Below are positions 1 through 4,996 of a DNA stretch of 5,088 nucleotides, one piece after another. Made by a program: the position numbers and the translations under genes. The notes under the pieces are model-generated. The model ran no database searches and was not told the DNA's origin. It was given only the letters and a program-made list of their open reading frames with translations. Position 1 is the stretch's first letter, and each line of letters begins with the position of its first letter. Location of the stretch: the NCBI GenBank assembly GCA_949745755.1, contig CATJZL010000118.1, forward strand, positions 1-5,088. The letters run 5' to 3'. This DNA comes from UBA2730 sp022793235 (GTDB taxonomy: Bacteria; Bacillota_I; Bacilli_A; RF39; UBA660).

Positions 1-7
1 ATTTGAA

Positions 8-16
8 ACTTGCTAA
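8..16 (+). repeat. Direct repeat ACTTGCTAA at the left IS junction
   Basis: Nine identical bases with 1602-1610, 1594 bp apart. It contains the candidate core AC/GT plus the end of the element, which resembles the target. The seven-base part ACTTGCT occurs a third time at 1430-1436, inside the donor loop of the predicted bridge RNA. Confidence 0.7.
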
Positions 17-20
17 TAAA

Positions 21-26
21 AATCAA
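21..26 (-). promoter_or_regulatory. Outward-facing -35-like box in the distal IS end
   Basis: The minus strand reads TTGATT, 4 of 6 identical to TTGACA, pointing out of the element. Joined end to end in a circle it lies 19 bp upstream of TACTAT (1590-1595). The spacing is longer than ideal, but the TG-extended -10 could compensate. In this linear copy it could instead push transcription leftward into the interrupted gene on its antisense strand. Confidence 0.4.
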
Positions 27-83
27 TAGTTTTTGATCAATTTTTGAAATTTATTTAATCCATACTTATAAGCACACTAACGT

Positions 84-107
84 AGACCTATTGCTAGGTC
101 TTTTTTT
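84..107 (+). terminator. Rho-independent terminator on the strand opposite the transposase
   Basis: A 7-bp stem AGACCTA/TAGGTCT (84-90/95-101) with a TTGC loop is followed by a run of seven T (101-107) on the plus strand. The minus-strand transcript has no U-run after the stem, so it works in one direction only. It lies inside the IS, downstream of and opposing the transposase, and would stop transcripts of the interrupted relaxase gene before they run antisense through the transposase. Confidence 0.8.
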
Positions 108-126
108 GCATATTAAACAATAAAAA

Positions 127-1332
127 TTACCAAATTTCTAATTCTTTATATTTCTTTTTTATTATTCCATAATATTGTCTTAAAAATTTATTTAATCCAG
201 CGATTTTAGCAACCTTCTTAGGTTTTCCTTCCATCTCCTTTTTTACAATATAATCGTATAGCCCAACTCCTGATTTGCAACTAGTTTTTATTGCCTTCAT
301 AATTTCAAATCCTGTTTTTCTTAAGTATCGATTTCCTCGTTTTGATATATGTCTTATTTGGGCTTCATATTGACCAGATTGATAAGGGGGAGCATCTATC
401 CCAGCAGTAGCAATTAGACTTCCTGCATTCTTAAATCTTCTTATGTCCCCAATCTCTGCAATAATTCTACTTGTAAGTTTTGTACCAACACCATCCATTT
501 CTGATACAGTTTCATATTCAGGCAACTCTCTTGCAAGTCTATCCATTTCTGCTATAATAGAACTAGATGTTTTAATTATTAAGATTAAAGCATTTACACA
601 GCTAGTTGCTGCTAGTTGTGAATATTTATTGCTAGGGCATGGAGAAAGTGTATTTTTTGCTAGGTTATAAATTTTAATTGCTAAAGATTTACCAGCACTT
701 TTATGTCCTAGCTTTTTTGCTAACTCATCAATCTCAGTAATAAACTCAGATTGATTTTTATTTAAAACTAAAGTAGGATGATAATATATTTTAAAGATTT
801 CTAATCCTAGAATATAATTATTTTCATTTAGTAAGCTATTAAAACTTGGGAACATTAAATCACAAAGATTAACAAAATCCACTTTCATAGTTGTTTGAAT
901 AGAAATCTTATTTAAATATTGACGTGATAAGAATTTTAGATCTTCATAAATAGAAGCTTGCACCTTTGATAATGTAAGTTTATACCAATTTTCACAAGCA
1001 TAATTTGCAATTTTTAAAGCATCTTTATTATCAGTCTTAGCTTTTCTCAAATCTCTGTCTAAATATTTTTTAATTTTTAAAGCATTTTCACCTACTACAA
1101 AATAATCATTATCTAAAAGATATCCTAATATTGGTAAGTGATAAGTTCCCGTTTCTTCCATCACTATTTTTAAATCTTGTTTAGGTAATTTAGATAGCCT
1201 GTTTTCTAAAACTTGCATTCCTTCTATTGTGTGCTCAACTTCAAAAGGTAATTCTATTACCTCTCCAGCTTGAGATAAAATGGCTACTATACTTTTTCCT
1301 TTAGATACATCAATTCCAACTCCATATTTCAT
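127..1332 (-). CDS. IS110-family transposase (DEDD plus serine recombinase)
   Basis: Intact 401-residue transposase, a usual length for the family. The N-terminal RuvC-like DEDD domain shows Asp8 in GIDVSK, Glu60 in MEETGTYH, and Asp101/Asp104 in AKTDNKDA. A helical linker follows (about 120-265). The C-terminal Transposase_20 domain (about 275-360) has the helix-hairpin-helix-like EMDGVGTKLTSRIIAEIGD and then AGIDAPPYQSG, where Ser319 is the expected nucleophile, followed by SKRGNRYLRK. Known IS110 enzymes use both domains with a bridge RNA to join donor and target at a dinucleotide core. The ATG is preceded by GGAAGGAAG nine bases away (minus strand, 1340-1348). All catalytic residues are present and there is no frameshift, so the protein may be functional. 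The structured leader directly upstream fits a bridge RNA. No terminator is seen in the transposase direction. Confidence 0.95.
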   Translation of the reverse strand: MKYGVGIDVSKGKSIVAILSQAGEVIELPFEVEHTIEGMQVLENRLSKLPKQDLKIVMEETGTYHLPILGYLLDNDYFVVGENALKIKKYLDRDLRKAKTDNKDALKIANYACENWYKLTLSKVQASIYEDLKFLSRQYLNKISIQTTMKVDFVNLCDLMFPSFNSLLNENNYILGLEIFKIYYHPTLVLNKNQSEFITEIDELAKKLGHKSAGKSLAIKIYNLAKNTLSPCPSNKYSQLAATSCVNALILIIKTSSSIIAEMDRLARELPEYETVSEMDGVGTKLTSRIIAEIGDIRRFKNAGSLIATAGIDAPPYQSGQYEAQIRHISKRGNRYLRKTGFEIMKAIKTSCKSGVGLYDYIVKKEMEGKPKKVAKIAGLNKFLRQYYGIIKKKYKELEIW

Positions 1333-1378
1333 TTTTTTACTTCCTTCCCATTCTTATTTATTATGATTGGTTCCAACT

Positions 1379-1585
1379 CCTTACACATAAACTCATTTTG
1401 GCAAAAACACGAGAATTATTTCAATCTCAACTTGCTTAATCGAATATATTATGTGAAGGTTGGATAACACTTTCAAATACGAGAACTTTATCTCTAATAA
1501 GCCATCGTTATCCAATCATACCTTCTTCATAATAAATTAAATAAGTGTAATTTTCAACCTGTTAGATTTGGTTTACTTATTACAC
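1379..1585 (-). ncRNA. Predicted IS110 bridge RNA (about 205 nt)
   Basis: Read on the minus strand, the transposase leader forms three hairpins in series. (1) A 5' hairpin has 9 bp arms 1579-1587/1543-1551 and an inner AACC/GGTT. (2) A first loop is closed by TGGATAAC/GTTATCCA (1507-1514/1461-1468), extended by GAAGGT/ACCTTC across a 5-nt bulge, with an inner GAGA/TCTC stem (1491-1494/1481-1484). (3) A second loop is closed by CACATAA/TTATGTG (1449-1455/1384-1390) plus CCTT/AAGG, with an inner GAGA/TCTC stem (1425-1428/1411-1414). Both loops share GAGA...TTCTCGT, as if built on one plan. This matches the order reported for IS621-type bridge RNAs: 5' hairpin, target loop, donor loop, upstream of the transposase. 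The second loop holds AGCAAGT (1430-1436) and TGCCAAA (1397-1403), matching the element's own ends. RNA ends are estimates. Confidence 0.8.
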
Positions 1586-1589
1586 TTTT

Positions 1590-1598
1590 ATAGTACCA
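1590..1598 (-). promoter_or_regulatory. Extended -10 half of the predicted bridge-RNA promoter
   Basis: The minus strand reads TGG followed by TACTAT, an extended -10 element just inside the transposase-proximal end, placing the start near 1583-1585 at the base of the 5' hairpin. No good -35 is seen in the flank at this copy. In the excised circle, the other end would supply TTGATT with 19 bp spacing, as described for IS110 junction promoters. Confidence 0.5.
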
Positions 1599-1601
1599 AA
1601 T

Positions 1602-1610
1602 ACTTGCTAA
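1602..1610 (+). repeat. Direct repeat ACTTGCTAA at the right IS junction
   Basis: Partner of 8-16. Here it lies in the relaxase-like reading frame (CTT GCT AAA, encoding L-A-K). IS110 insertions normally duplicate only the core dinucleotide, so the other seven bases reflect similarity between the element's end and the target rather than a classical target-site duplication. Confidence 0.7.
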
Positions 1611-1761
1611 AATAAATTCTATTCAGCCAAAAATCAAAGAGCTTCGTAAATATGATAATTATTGTAAGGAAATTAAAAAACGCTCTGAATCCATACAAGA
1701 TAATATTAATAATTTTGATAAAGATATACAAAAAGAAAAAGACAATTCTAGGAATTTATAG
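1602..1761 (+). pseudogene. C-terminal piece of a mobilization relaxase-like gene, cut off by the IS
   Basis: An open plus-strand frame enters from the IS junction and ends at TAG 1759-1761. It encodes about 52 residues: LAKINSIQPKIKELRKY, then CKEIKKRSESIQDNI and a lysine/aspartate-rich tail. The pattern (hydrophobic pairs, QPKIKxLRK, then a C-x-x-I-x-x-RS motif) resembles the charged C-terminal tail of relaxase/mobilization nucleases of clostridial integrative elements. This is from memory and needs a search. There is no start codon or ribosome-binding site. The frame continues left of the IS as TTG AAA CTT GCT, giving LKLAKINSIQ after removal of the element. The rest of the gene would lie left of the window. 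The stop codon lies in the loop of the shared terminator and overlaps the last codons of the convergent ASCH gene by 6 bp. Its +1 frame contains a stop at 1591-1593, just inside the IS. Confidence 0.6.
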
Positions 1762-1777
1762 CTTAGGATTGTCTTTT
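1737..1777. terminator. Bidirectional terminator between convergent genes
   Basis: Arms AAAAGACAAT (1737-1746) and ATTGTCTTTT (1768-1777) are perfect inverted repeats. On the plus-strand RNA the stem extends to about 16 bp (to 1752/1762, with two G-U pairs) around a 9-nt loop and ends in UUUU. On the minus strand the same arms are followed by a U-rich tract (complement of 1731-1740). It serves the relaxase remnant rightward and the four-gene operon leftward. Both stop codons (1756-1758 minus, 1759-1761 plus) lie in its loop. Confidence 0.85.
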
Positions 1778-2331
1778 AAAATATTAAAATGTTCAAAATC
1801 ATTATTATCCTTATGGAATTTATGTAGATTTATAAATTCATCTGTTTTTTCTAATTCACTTACTGACATAGCAATATTATCATAATATATATCTTTATGG
1901 TCATGAATAAACAATTTTTCGTTTAGTGGTTGCTTTTCTAAAATTGATTTTAATTTAGGATGATTATCCAAAACGAAATACATTTGTGGAGGCATAAAGT
2001 TAGGGATTTCTTCTCTTATTTCATCTAAACTAATTGGATTATCAAATAAGGATAAGGATTTAATAGGAACTGCATTTATATCCCTATTTAAAATATATTC
2101 ATCAACTCTCTTTAAAGTTTCTGGATATTTTAAATAATTTTTTCTAGTAAGATCTAAACGAACAGGTCTACCCAATTCCATTACTCCTACAACTTGTCTT
2201 GATTTACCACTTAAGTATAAATATGCTTTTGTTTCCTCATCACAAAATCTTTTTCTATATTCATATTTTTTAATTCCATATAATAATGGTTTAAAATATT
2301 CTGGTCTAAAACTTAAAAATATTTCTTTCAT
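1756..2331 (-). CDS. ASCH-domain protein
   Basis: 191 residues. The N-terminus (MKEIFLSFRPEYFKPLLYG, then KKYEYRKRF at 21-29) is the typical start of an ASCH domain, a PUA-like beta-barrel fold linked to RNA or modified-nucleotide binding. Strands follow at 36-41 (AYLYLS) and 46-53 (QVVGVMEL). The domain covers about residues 1-125, ending near PPQMYFVLD. Residues 130-191 are a charged extension I do not recognise (HDHKDIYYDNIAMSVSELEKTDEF). I chose the ATG at 2329-2331 because AGGTG lies six bases upstream. An in-frame GTG at 2338-2340 would add three residues but lies within that same site. It is the last gene of the operon, 9 bp after the ASCH-Nudix gene, whose TAG stop overlaps its ribosome-binding site, suggesting coupled translation. 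A substrate cannot be read from sequence. Confidence 0.85.
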   Translation of the reverse strand: MKEIFLSFRPEYFKPLLYGIKKYEYRKRFCDEETKAYLYLSGKSRQVVGVMELGRPVRLDLTRKNYLKYPETLKRVDEYILNRDINAVPIKSLSLFDNPISLDEIREEIPNFMPPQMYFVLDNHPKLKSILEKQPLNEKLFIHDHKDIYYDNIAMSVSELEKTDEFINLHKFHKDNNDFEHFNILKDNPKL

Positions 2332-2340
2332 ATTTAACAC

Positions 2341-3138
2341 CTATATTTTTCTTATTTTATATTCTAATACTTTACATTTGCTATCTAACAAAAATTTACC
2401 TTCAAATAGTTCATTTTTAAATAAATATGGCGTAAATTTTTGATTTTGGTCAAATTGAGGAATACTTTCTAAATCTTCTAATTTTATCCATTCTAATGTG
2501 CCTTCTTCAGAAACAGTAGTCAAATCACCTTCAAAGTCTTCAGCAGTATATACAAATATAATACCTTCAGACTCATCTTTCCAATAAGACATACCCTGTA
2601 ATCTAGGATTAATCAATGTTAATCCAGTTTCCTCATAAAATTCTCTTATTATACAATCTAATGGAGTTTCTCCTTCTTCGAATTTACCACCAGGAGGAGC
2701 ATAAACATGTCCCCATTTTTTTGTAAATTTAATCATTAAAACCTTATTATCTTTTTTCAAATAGCAAGCAGTTGAATTAAGGTGGGCAACTCTATGTTTT
2801 TTTATTGAAAATATAACACAGCCATTTTCTTCTGATTCTTCTTTTGTATAATAACCTCCATCATAAGTATCTTGCACAACAGCATCAACACTATCATACC
2901 TACTTTTAAAATCTTCATCATAATACTTTGAATAGCAATCATACCAATTATCAAAAGTTTCTATGTTCTTAACATCTACTACAAATTCCTCATCTAAATT
3001 AGGTAACTTTAAAAATCTAATAGTATCTCCAATTCTTACTAATTTTCTTTTATCATCATTTAATCTATATTCACGTTTTTTTCTCCCAGACTTTAAGTTA
3101 TCAAAATCAGATTCAAAAAGTTTCATTGTATGTTCCAT
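2341..3138 (-). CDS. ASCH-Nudix fusion protein (putative nucleotide-processing hydrolase)
   Basis: 265 residues from ATG 3136-3138. The N-terminal half is a second ASCH domain: MKLFESDFDNLKSGRKKREYRL (5-26, shown as motif GRKKREYR at 18-25), then VRIGDTIRF at 34-42. The C-terminal half (about 115-260) is a Nudix hydrolase with a complete Nudix box GX5EX7REUXEEXGU: Gly151, Glu157, Arg165-Glu166, Glu169-Glu170, Gly172. It is preceded by YAPPGGK and followed by FEGDL and EGTLEWIKLEDL, features shared with MutX/MutT-type 8-oxo-dGTP phosphatases. The Nudix reaction splits a nucleoside diphosphate linked to another group, with metal bound by the Glu residues. The start is chosen because AAGGGGG lies eight bases upstream and overlaps the stop of the preceding SDR gene. 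Earlier ATG/TTG codons (3180, 3189) would overlap the SDR gene by about 30 bases and lack such a site. ATG 3124-3126 is also possible. Substrate unknown. Confidence 0.88.
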   Translation of the reverse strand: MEHTMKLFESDFDNLKSGRKKREYRLNDDKRKLVRIGDTIRFLKLPNLDEEFVVDVKNIETFDNWYDCYSKYYDEDFKSRYDSVDAVVQDTYDGGYYTKEESEENGCVIFSIKKHRVAHLNSTACYLKKDNKVLMIKFTKKWGHVYAPPGGKFEEGETPLDCIIREFYEETGLTLINPRLQGMSYWKDESEGIIFVYTAEDFEGDLTTVSEEGTLEWIKLEDLESIPQFDQNQKFTPYLFKNELFEGKFLLDSKCKVLEYKIRKI

Positions 3139-3151
3139 TTTGATTGCCCCC

Positions 3152-3886
3152 TTACTCTTGGCTAAGCGTATAGCCGCCATCAACAACAATTTCTTGTCCT
3201 GTTATAAATTCAGATGCATTACTGTCTAAGAATAATGCCACTTTTGCTATATCATTAGGATTACCTAATCTTTTTAACGGTGTTTTATTTTCTATATCCT
3301 CAATATAATCATCAAAATTTGGTGTTTCAATATATGACATAGGAGTTTTTATAACTCCTGGAGAAATAACATTACATCTAATTCCAAATTCACCATATCT
3401 AGAAGCTATAGATTTTGAAAAAGCAATTATTCCTGCTTTTGATGACGAATATATAGGGAAATATTTTGAGCCATTTTTAGCAGCTATTGACCCAATATTA
3501 ATTATATTTCCTTTTATCTTATTTCTCCTCCAATTATCAATCATTTGCAAACATATACTTAAAGTACCTTTTAAATTAGTGTTAATAATATCACTTAATT
3601 CTAAATAATCATATTTTTCTGATTCTTCGCCACTACTAATAATACCAGCGCAATTTATTAAAGTATCAATTTTACCTAACTGATTTATAATTTTTTTAAT
3701 TTCATTATCATTGTTAATGTCACATATAAAATAATTAATTAGATTGTTTGAATTATTACAAACCTTTTCTAATTTTTCTTTTCTCCTACCTAAAATATAT
3801 ACTTCATAATCATTCTTGCAAAATATGTTGGCAACCGCTTCACCAATACCAGTGCCTCCACCTGTTATTAATATCTTCTTACTCAT
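3152..3886 (-). CDS. Short-chain dehydrogenase/reductase (SDR), FabG-like
   Basis: 244 residues, standard length for a classical SDR. The Rossmann motif TGGGTGIG is at 8-15. Arg34-Arg35 after the second strand favour NADP(H). Asp56-Ile57 sits at the adenine pocket, and NCAG at 78-81 replaces the usual NNAG. The catalytic set Asn104, Ser133, Tyr146 and Lys150 (YSSSK) is complete, followed by SPGVIKTPM (175-183), and the end GQEIVVDGGY is classic. It should be a soluble oxidoreductase reducing a carbonyl or oxidising an alcohol, but the substrate cannot be inferred. It is not next to fatty-acid synthesis genes, so a fabG role is unlikely. AGGAAG lies eight bases before the ATG. It is the second gene of the operon: 39 bp after the unknown protein, 13 bp before the ASCH-Nudix gene. 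Pairing an SDR with Nudix and ASCH proteins suggests chemistry on a sugar or nucleotide derivative, which is inference only. Confidence 0.93.
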   Translation of the reverse strand: MSKKILITGGGTGIGEAVANIFCKNDYEVYILGRRKEKLEKVCNNSNNLINYFICDINNDNEIKKIINQLGKIDTLINCAGIISSGEESEKYDYLELSDIINTNLKGTLSICLQMIDNWRRNKIKGNIINIGSIAAKNGSKYFPIYSSSKAGIIAFSKSIASRYGEFGIRCNVISPGVIKTPMSYIETPNFDDYIEDIENKTPLKRLGNPNDIAKVALFLDSNASEFITGQEIVVDGGYTLSQE

Positions 3887-3925
3887 ATTTATATCTTCCT
3901 TTCAAATTTTAATAATTTATTACTT

Positions 3926-4816
3926 TTAAAGGTTTATGTCTATTAAACATTTATAATAATTTTCTACTTTATTTTTTTCTTCTTCATTTTTTGCTCGGGC
4001 TATAAGACTATTTAACAACCCCTGTTTTAAGAAGAAACAATCGTCTCTATCATAAAAAAATTGAATTATAAAATCGTTGCTAATTTCAATAAATTCTCTA
4101 AGTGGTTTTATATAATCAATTAAAATATTAGGTTGTATGCTATCATTATATTTTATAAAATGTTCTTTGAAATTATTTTCTGTTAGATACAATTTGTTTA
4201 CAATATTTTGAAATTCTAAAAAAATTTGTGCATGAAATAAGGAATCGTTTTGTTTAGAAGCAAACATAATTTCTTTTACATCAGTCAATAATACTTTTAA
4301 GTTATGTGTAGATTTATATTTTTTTCCATTTAAAGATAAGTAAGATTTTGAAAAAACTTCTAAGTAAAAGATAATATTATGTACTAATCCAGTAGTTAAT
4401 TTTGATAGATAATCATAATTATAACTATCAACGTCATAAATATCATCATTATTTTTTAGTAAATCAATCTTTTCAAATAAAATCATCATTACTTCATATT
4501 GAGAAGAACAAGCATATACAATCTTTTCTTTATCATTTTTGAAAGTAGGATTAAATGCAACCAATCCTATTGTACTTATTAAAATATAATTCCATTCACT
4601 TTCTGAAATATGTATTTTCTTATTGAAATCGAAAATGTAATATTTTTTCTCAAACTCAGATATTTTTATATTTAATGCCTGTAATAATTTATCACGTAAT
4701 TCGTATGGGCTAAATCTAAATTTATCACAAATGACTACACCATTTTTAATATCAGATATTAAATCATTTAATTTTTCTTCTCCGTCTATTATAATTAAAT
4801 CTCTATCTTCCTCCAT
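3926..4816 (-). CDS. Unknown, mostly helical protein, first gene of the operon
   Basis: 296 residues from ATG 4814-4816. I do not recognise the family. It has no signal peptide, no convincing membrane span and no clear catalytic motif. It begins with an acidic segment (MEEDRD), then short strand/helix elements, and from about residue 75 looks largely alpha-helical. Around 145-180, FYLEVFSKSYLSLNG followed by STHNLKVLL resembles the E-x-x-x-K-x-x-L...G...THxL pattern of HEPN-like helical domains. The RX4-6H ribonuclease motif is absent, so this is a weak structural hint only. The start is uncertain. AAGGAG (4827-4832) lies ten bases before ATG 4814-4816 and four before an in-frame GTG (4820-4822). 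An earlier ATG (4844-4846, 306 residues) has no ribosome-binding site and lies about 10 bases from the predicted transcription start. It leads the operon with the SDR and ASCH genes, so it may be a sensor, scaffold or effector. Confidence 0.85.
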   Translation of the reverse strand: MEEDRDLIIIDGEEKLNDLISDIKNGVVICDKFRFSPYELRDKLLQALNIKISEFEKKYYIFDFNKKIHISESEWNYILISTIGLVAFNPTFKNDKEKIVYACSSQYEVMMILFEKIDLLKNNDDIYDVDSYNYDYLSKLTTGLVHNIIFYLEVFSKSYLSLNGKKYKSTHNLKVLLTDVKEIMFASKQNDSLFHAQIFLEFQNIVNKLYLTENNFKEHFIKYNDSIQPNILIDYIKPLREFIEISNDFIIQFFYDRDDCFFLKQGLLNSLIARAKNEEEKNKVENYYKCLIDINL

Positions 4817-4862
4817 AATCACATCACTCCTTGCCAATATTTTCATGACAATTACTAATAGA

Positions 4863-4891
4863 ATTATACTATATCAAGCAGAATTTTTCCA
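4863..4891 (-). promoter_or_regulatory. Promoter of the four-gene operon
   Basis: On the minus strand there is a perfect -10 TATAAT (4863-4868) and a -35-like TGGAAA (4886-4891, 4 of 6 to consensus) with 17 bp spacing. Predicted start is near 4856, giving a leader of about 40 nt to the chosen ATG. The -35 is weak, which leaves room for an activator or for operators upstream. Confidence 0.65.
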
Positions 4892-4900
4892 TACTCCCAC

Positions 4901-4928
4901 TTGAAATAATTCTAATATCTGCTATAAT
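4901..4928 (+). promoter_or_regulatory. Divergent plus-strand promoter
   Basis: TTGAAA (4901-4906) and TATAAT (4923-4928) with 16 bp spacing, a good sigma-A/sigma-70 match, pointing right. A transcript would start near 4935 and run through both inverted repeats (4938-4954 and 4959-4992). No plus-strand gene starts before the window ends, so it would drive a gene beyond 5088 through a leader of 150 nt or more, or a small RNA. Its -35 is only 10 bp from the -35 of the operon promoter. Confidence 0.5.
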
Positions 4929-4937
4929 TTAAGTATC

Positions 4938-4954
4938 AGTTGATTTAATCAACT
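4938..4954. repeat. Inverted repeat AGTTGATT-T-AATCAACT (operator-like)
   Basis: Perfect 8-bp arms around one central T, just downstream of the plus-strand -10 and upstream of the operon promoter. The near-continuous symmetry suits a dimeric repressor site. On the plus strand it is followed by only TTT, too short for a strong terminator. It overlaps the stop codon of the 15-codon frame. Confidence 0.5.
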
Positions 4955-4996
4955 TTTGGCCTTAACTTTTCGCATACGTGTATCGTTAAGGCTCAT
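4949..4996 (-). CDS. Possible 15-residue leader peptide or gene remnant
   Basis: The minus strand reads ATG then MSLNDTRMRKVKAKS and TGA. AAAGG lies seven bases before the ATG, and a TATAAT (5016-5021) lies upstream without a clear -35. The coding part overlaps the hairpin arms 4959-4992, and the stop lies in the second inverted repeat, the layout of a translation-controlled leader. Alternatively, the N-terminal pattern M-x-L-x-D-T-x-x-R resembles the start of DUF4102-type tyrosine integrases, so it could be a truncated integrase. It is very short and may be chance. Confidence 0.25.
   Translation of the reverse strand: MSLNDTRMRKVKAKS
4959..4992. repeat. Inverted repeat GCCTTAAC...GTTAAGGC
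   Basis: Perfect 8-bp arms (4959-4966 and 4985-4992) around an 18-nt centre that itself holds ATAC-GT-GTAT. It could be an RNA hairpin in either transcript, a protein-binding site, or a recombination site. No T-run follows, so it is not a simple terminator. The minus-strand 15-codon frame is almost entirely inside it. Confidence 0.55.

Larger units (their letters stand above)
10..1603 (-). mobile_element. Complete IS110-family insertion sequence, inserted in a relaxase-like gene
   Basis: About 1.6 kb element with one intact minus-strand transposase, about 270 bp of structured non-coding DNA upstream of it and about 115 bp downstream. No terminal inverted repeats are seen, as expected for the IS110 group. 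Ends are inferred from a 9-bp direct repeat (8-16 and 1602-1610). If the core dinucleotide is GT in transposase orientation (AC on the plus strand), the element runs from base 10 to base 1603, or equally 8-1601. Two independent clues support these ends. The plus-strand reading frame CTT-GCT is the same at both junctions, so excision restores an open frame. The leader RNA also carries segments that match both predicted ends. The long 5' non-coding region places it in the IS110 group proper rather than IS1111. Exact ends remain inferred. Confidence 0.85.

Noticed and set aside
128..135. TACCAAAT, also present at 1594-1601, considered as an IS end repeat
   Set aside because: The left copy encodes the last residues of the transposase, and ending the element there would not restore the relaxase frame. 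The 9-bp repeat outside it fits better.
443..670. 75-residue plus-strand open frame inside the transposase gene
   Set aside because: Fully antisense to a well-supported transposase, with no recognisable domain or ribosome-binding site.
1409..1485. Repeated ACGAGAA units considered as the start of a CRISPR array
   Set aside because: Only two 7-bp copies, and both are explained as parallel parts of the two bridge-RNA loops.
1652..1885. 77-residue plus-strand open frame
   Set aside because: It overlaps the relaxase remnant in another frame and then runs antisense through the ASCH gene and the terminator. Its composition looks like a shadow frame.
2963..3229. 88-residue plus-strand open frame
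   Set aside because: Antisense to the ASCH-Nudix and SDR genes, both with clear motifs.
4844..4846. ATG giving a 306-residue version of the unknown protein
   Set aside because: No ribosome-binding site before it, and it lies about 10 bases from the predicted transcription start. Downstream starts have AAGGAG.
4959..4992. Hairpin considered as a tRNA, riboswitch or terminator
   Set aside because: No cloverleaf, no known riboswitch core and no T-run after the stem.
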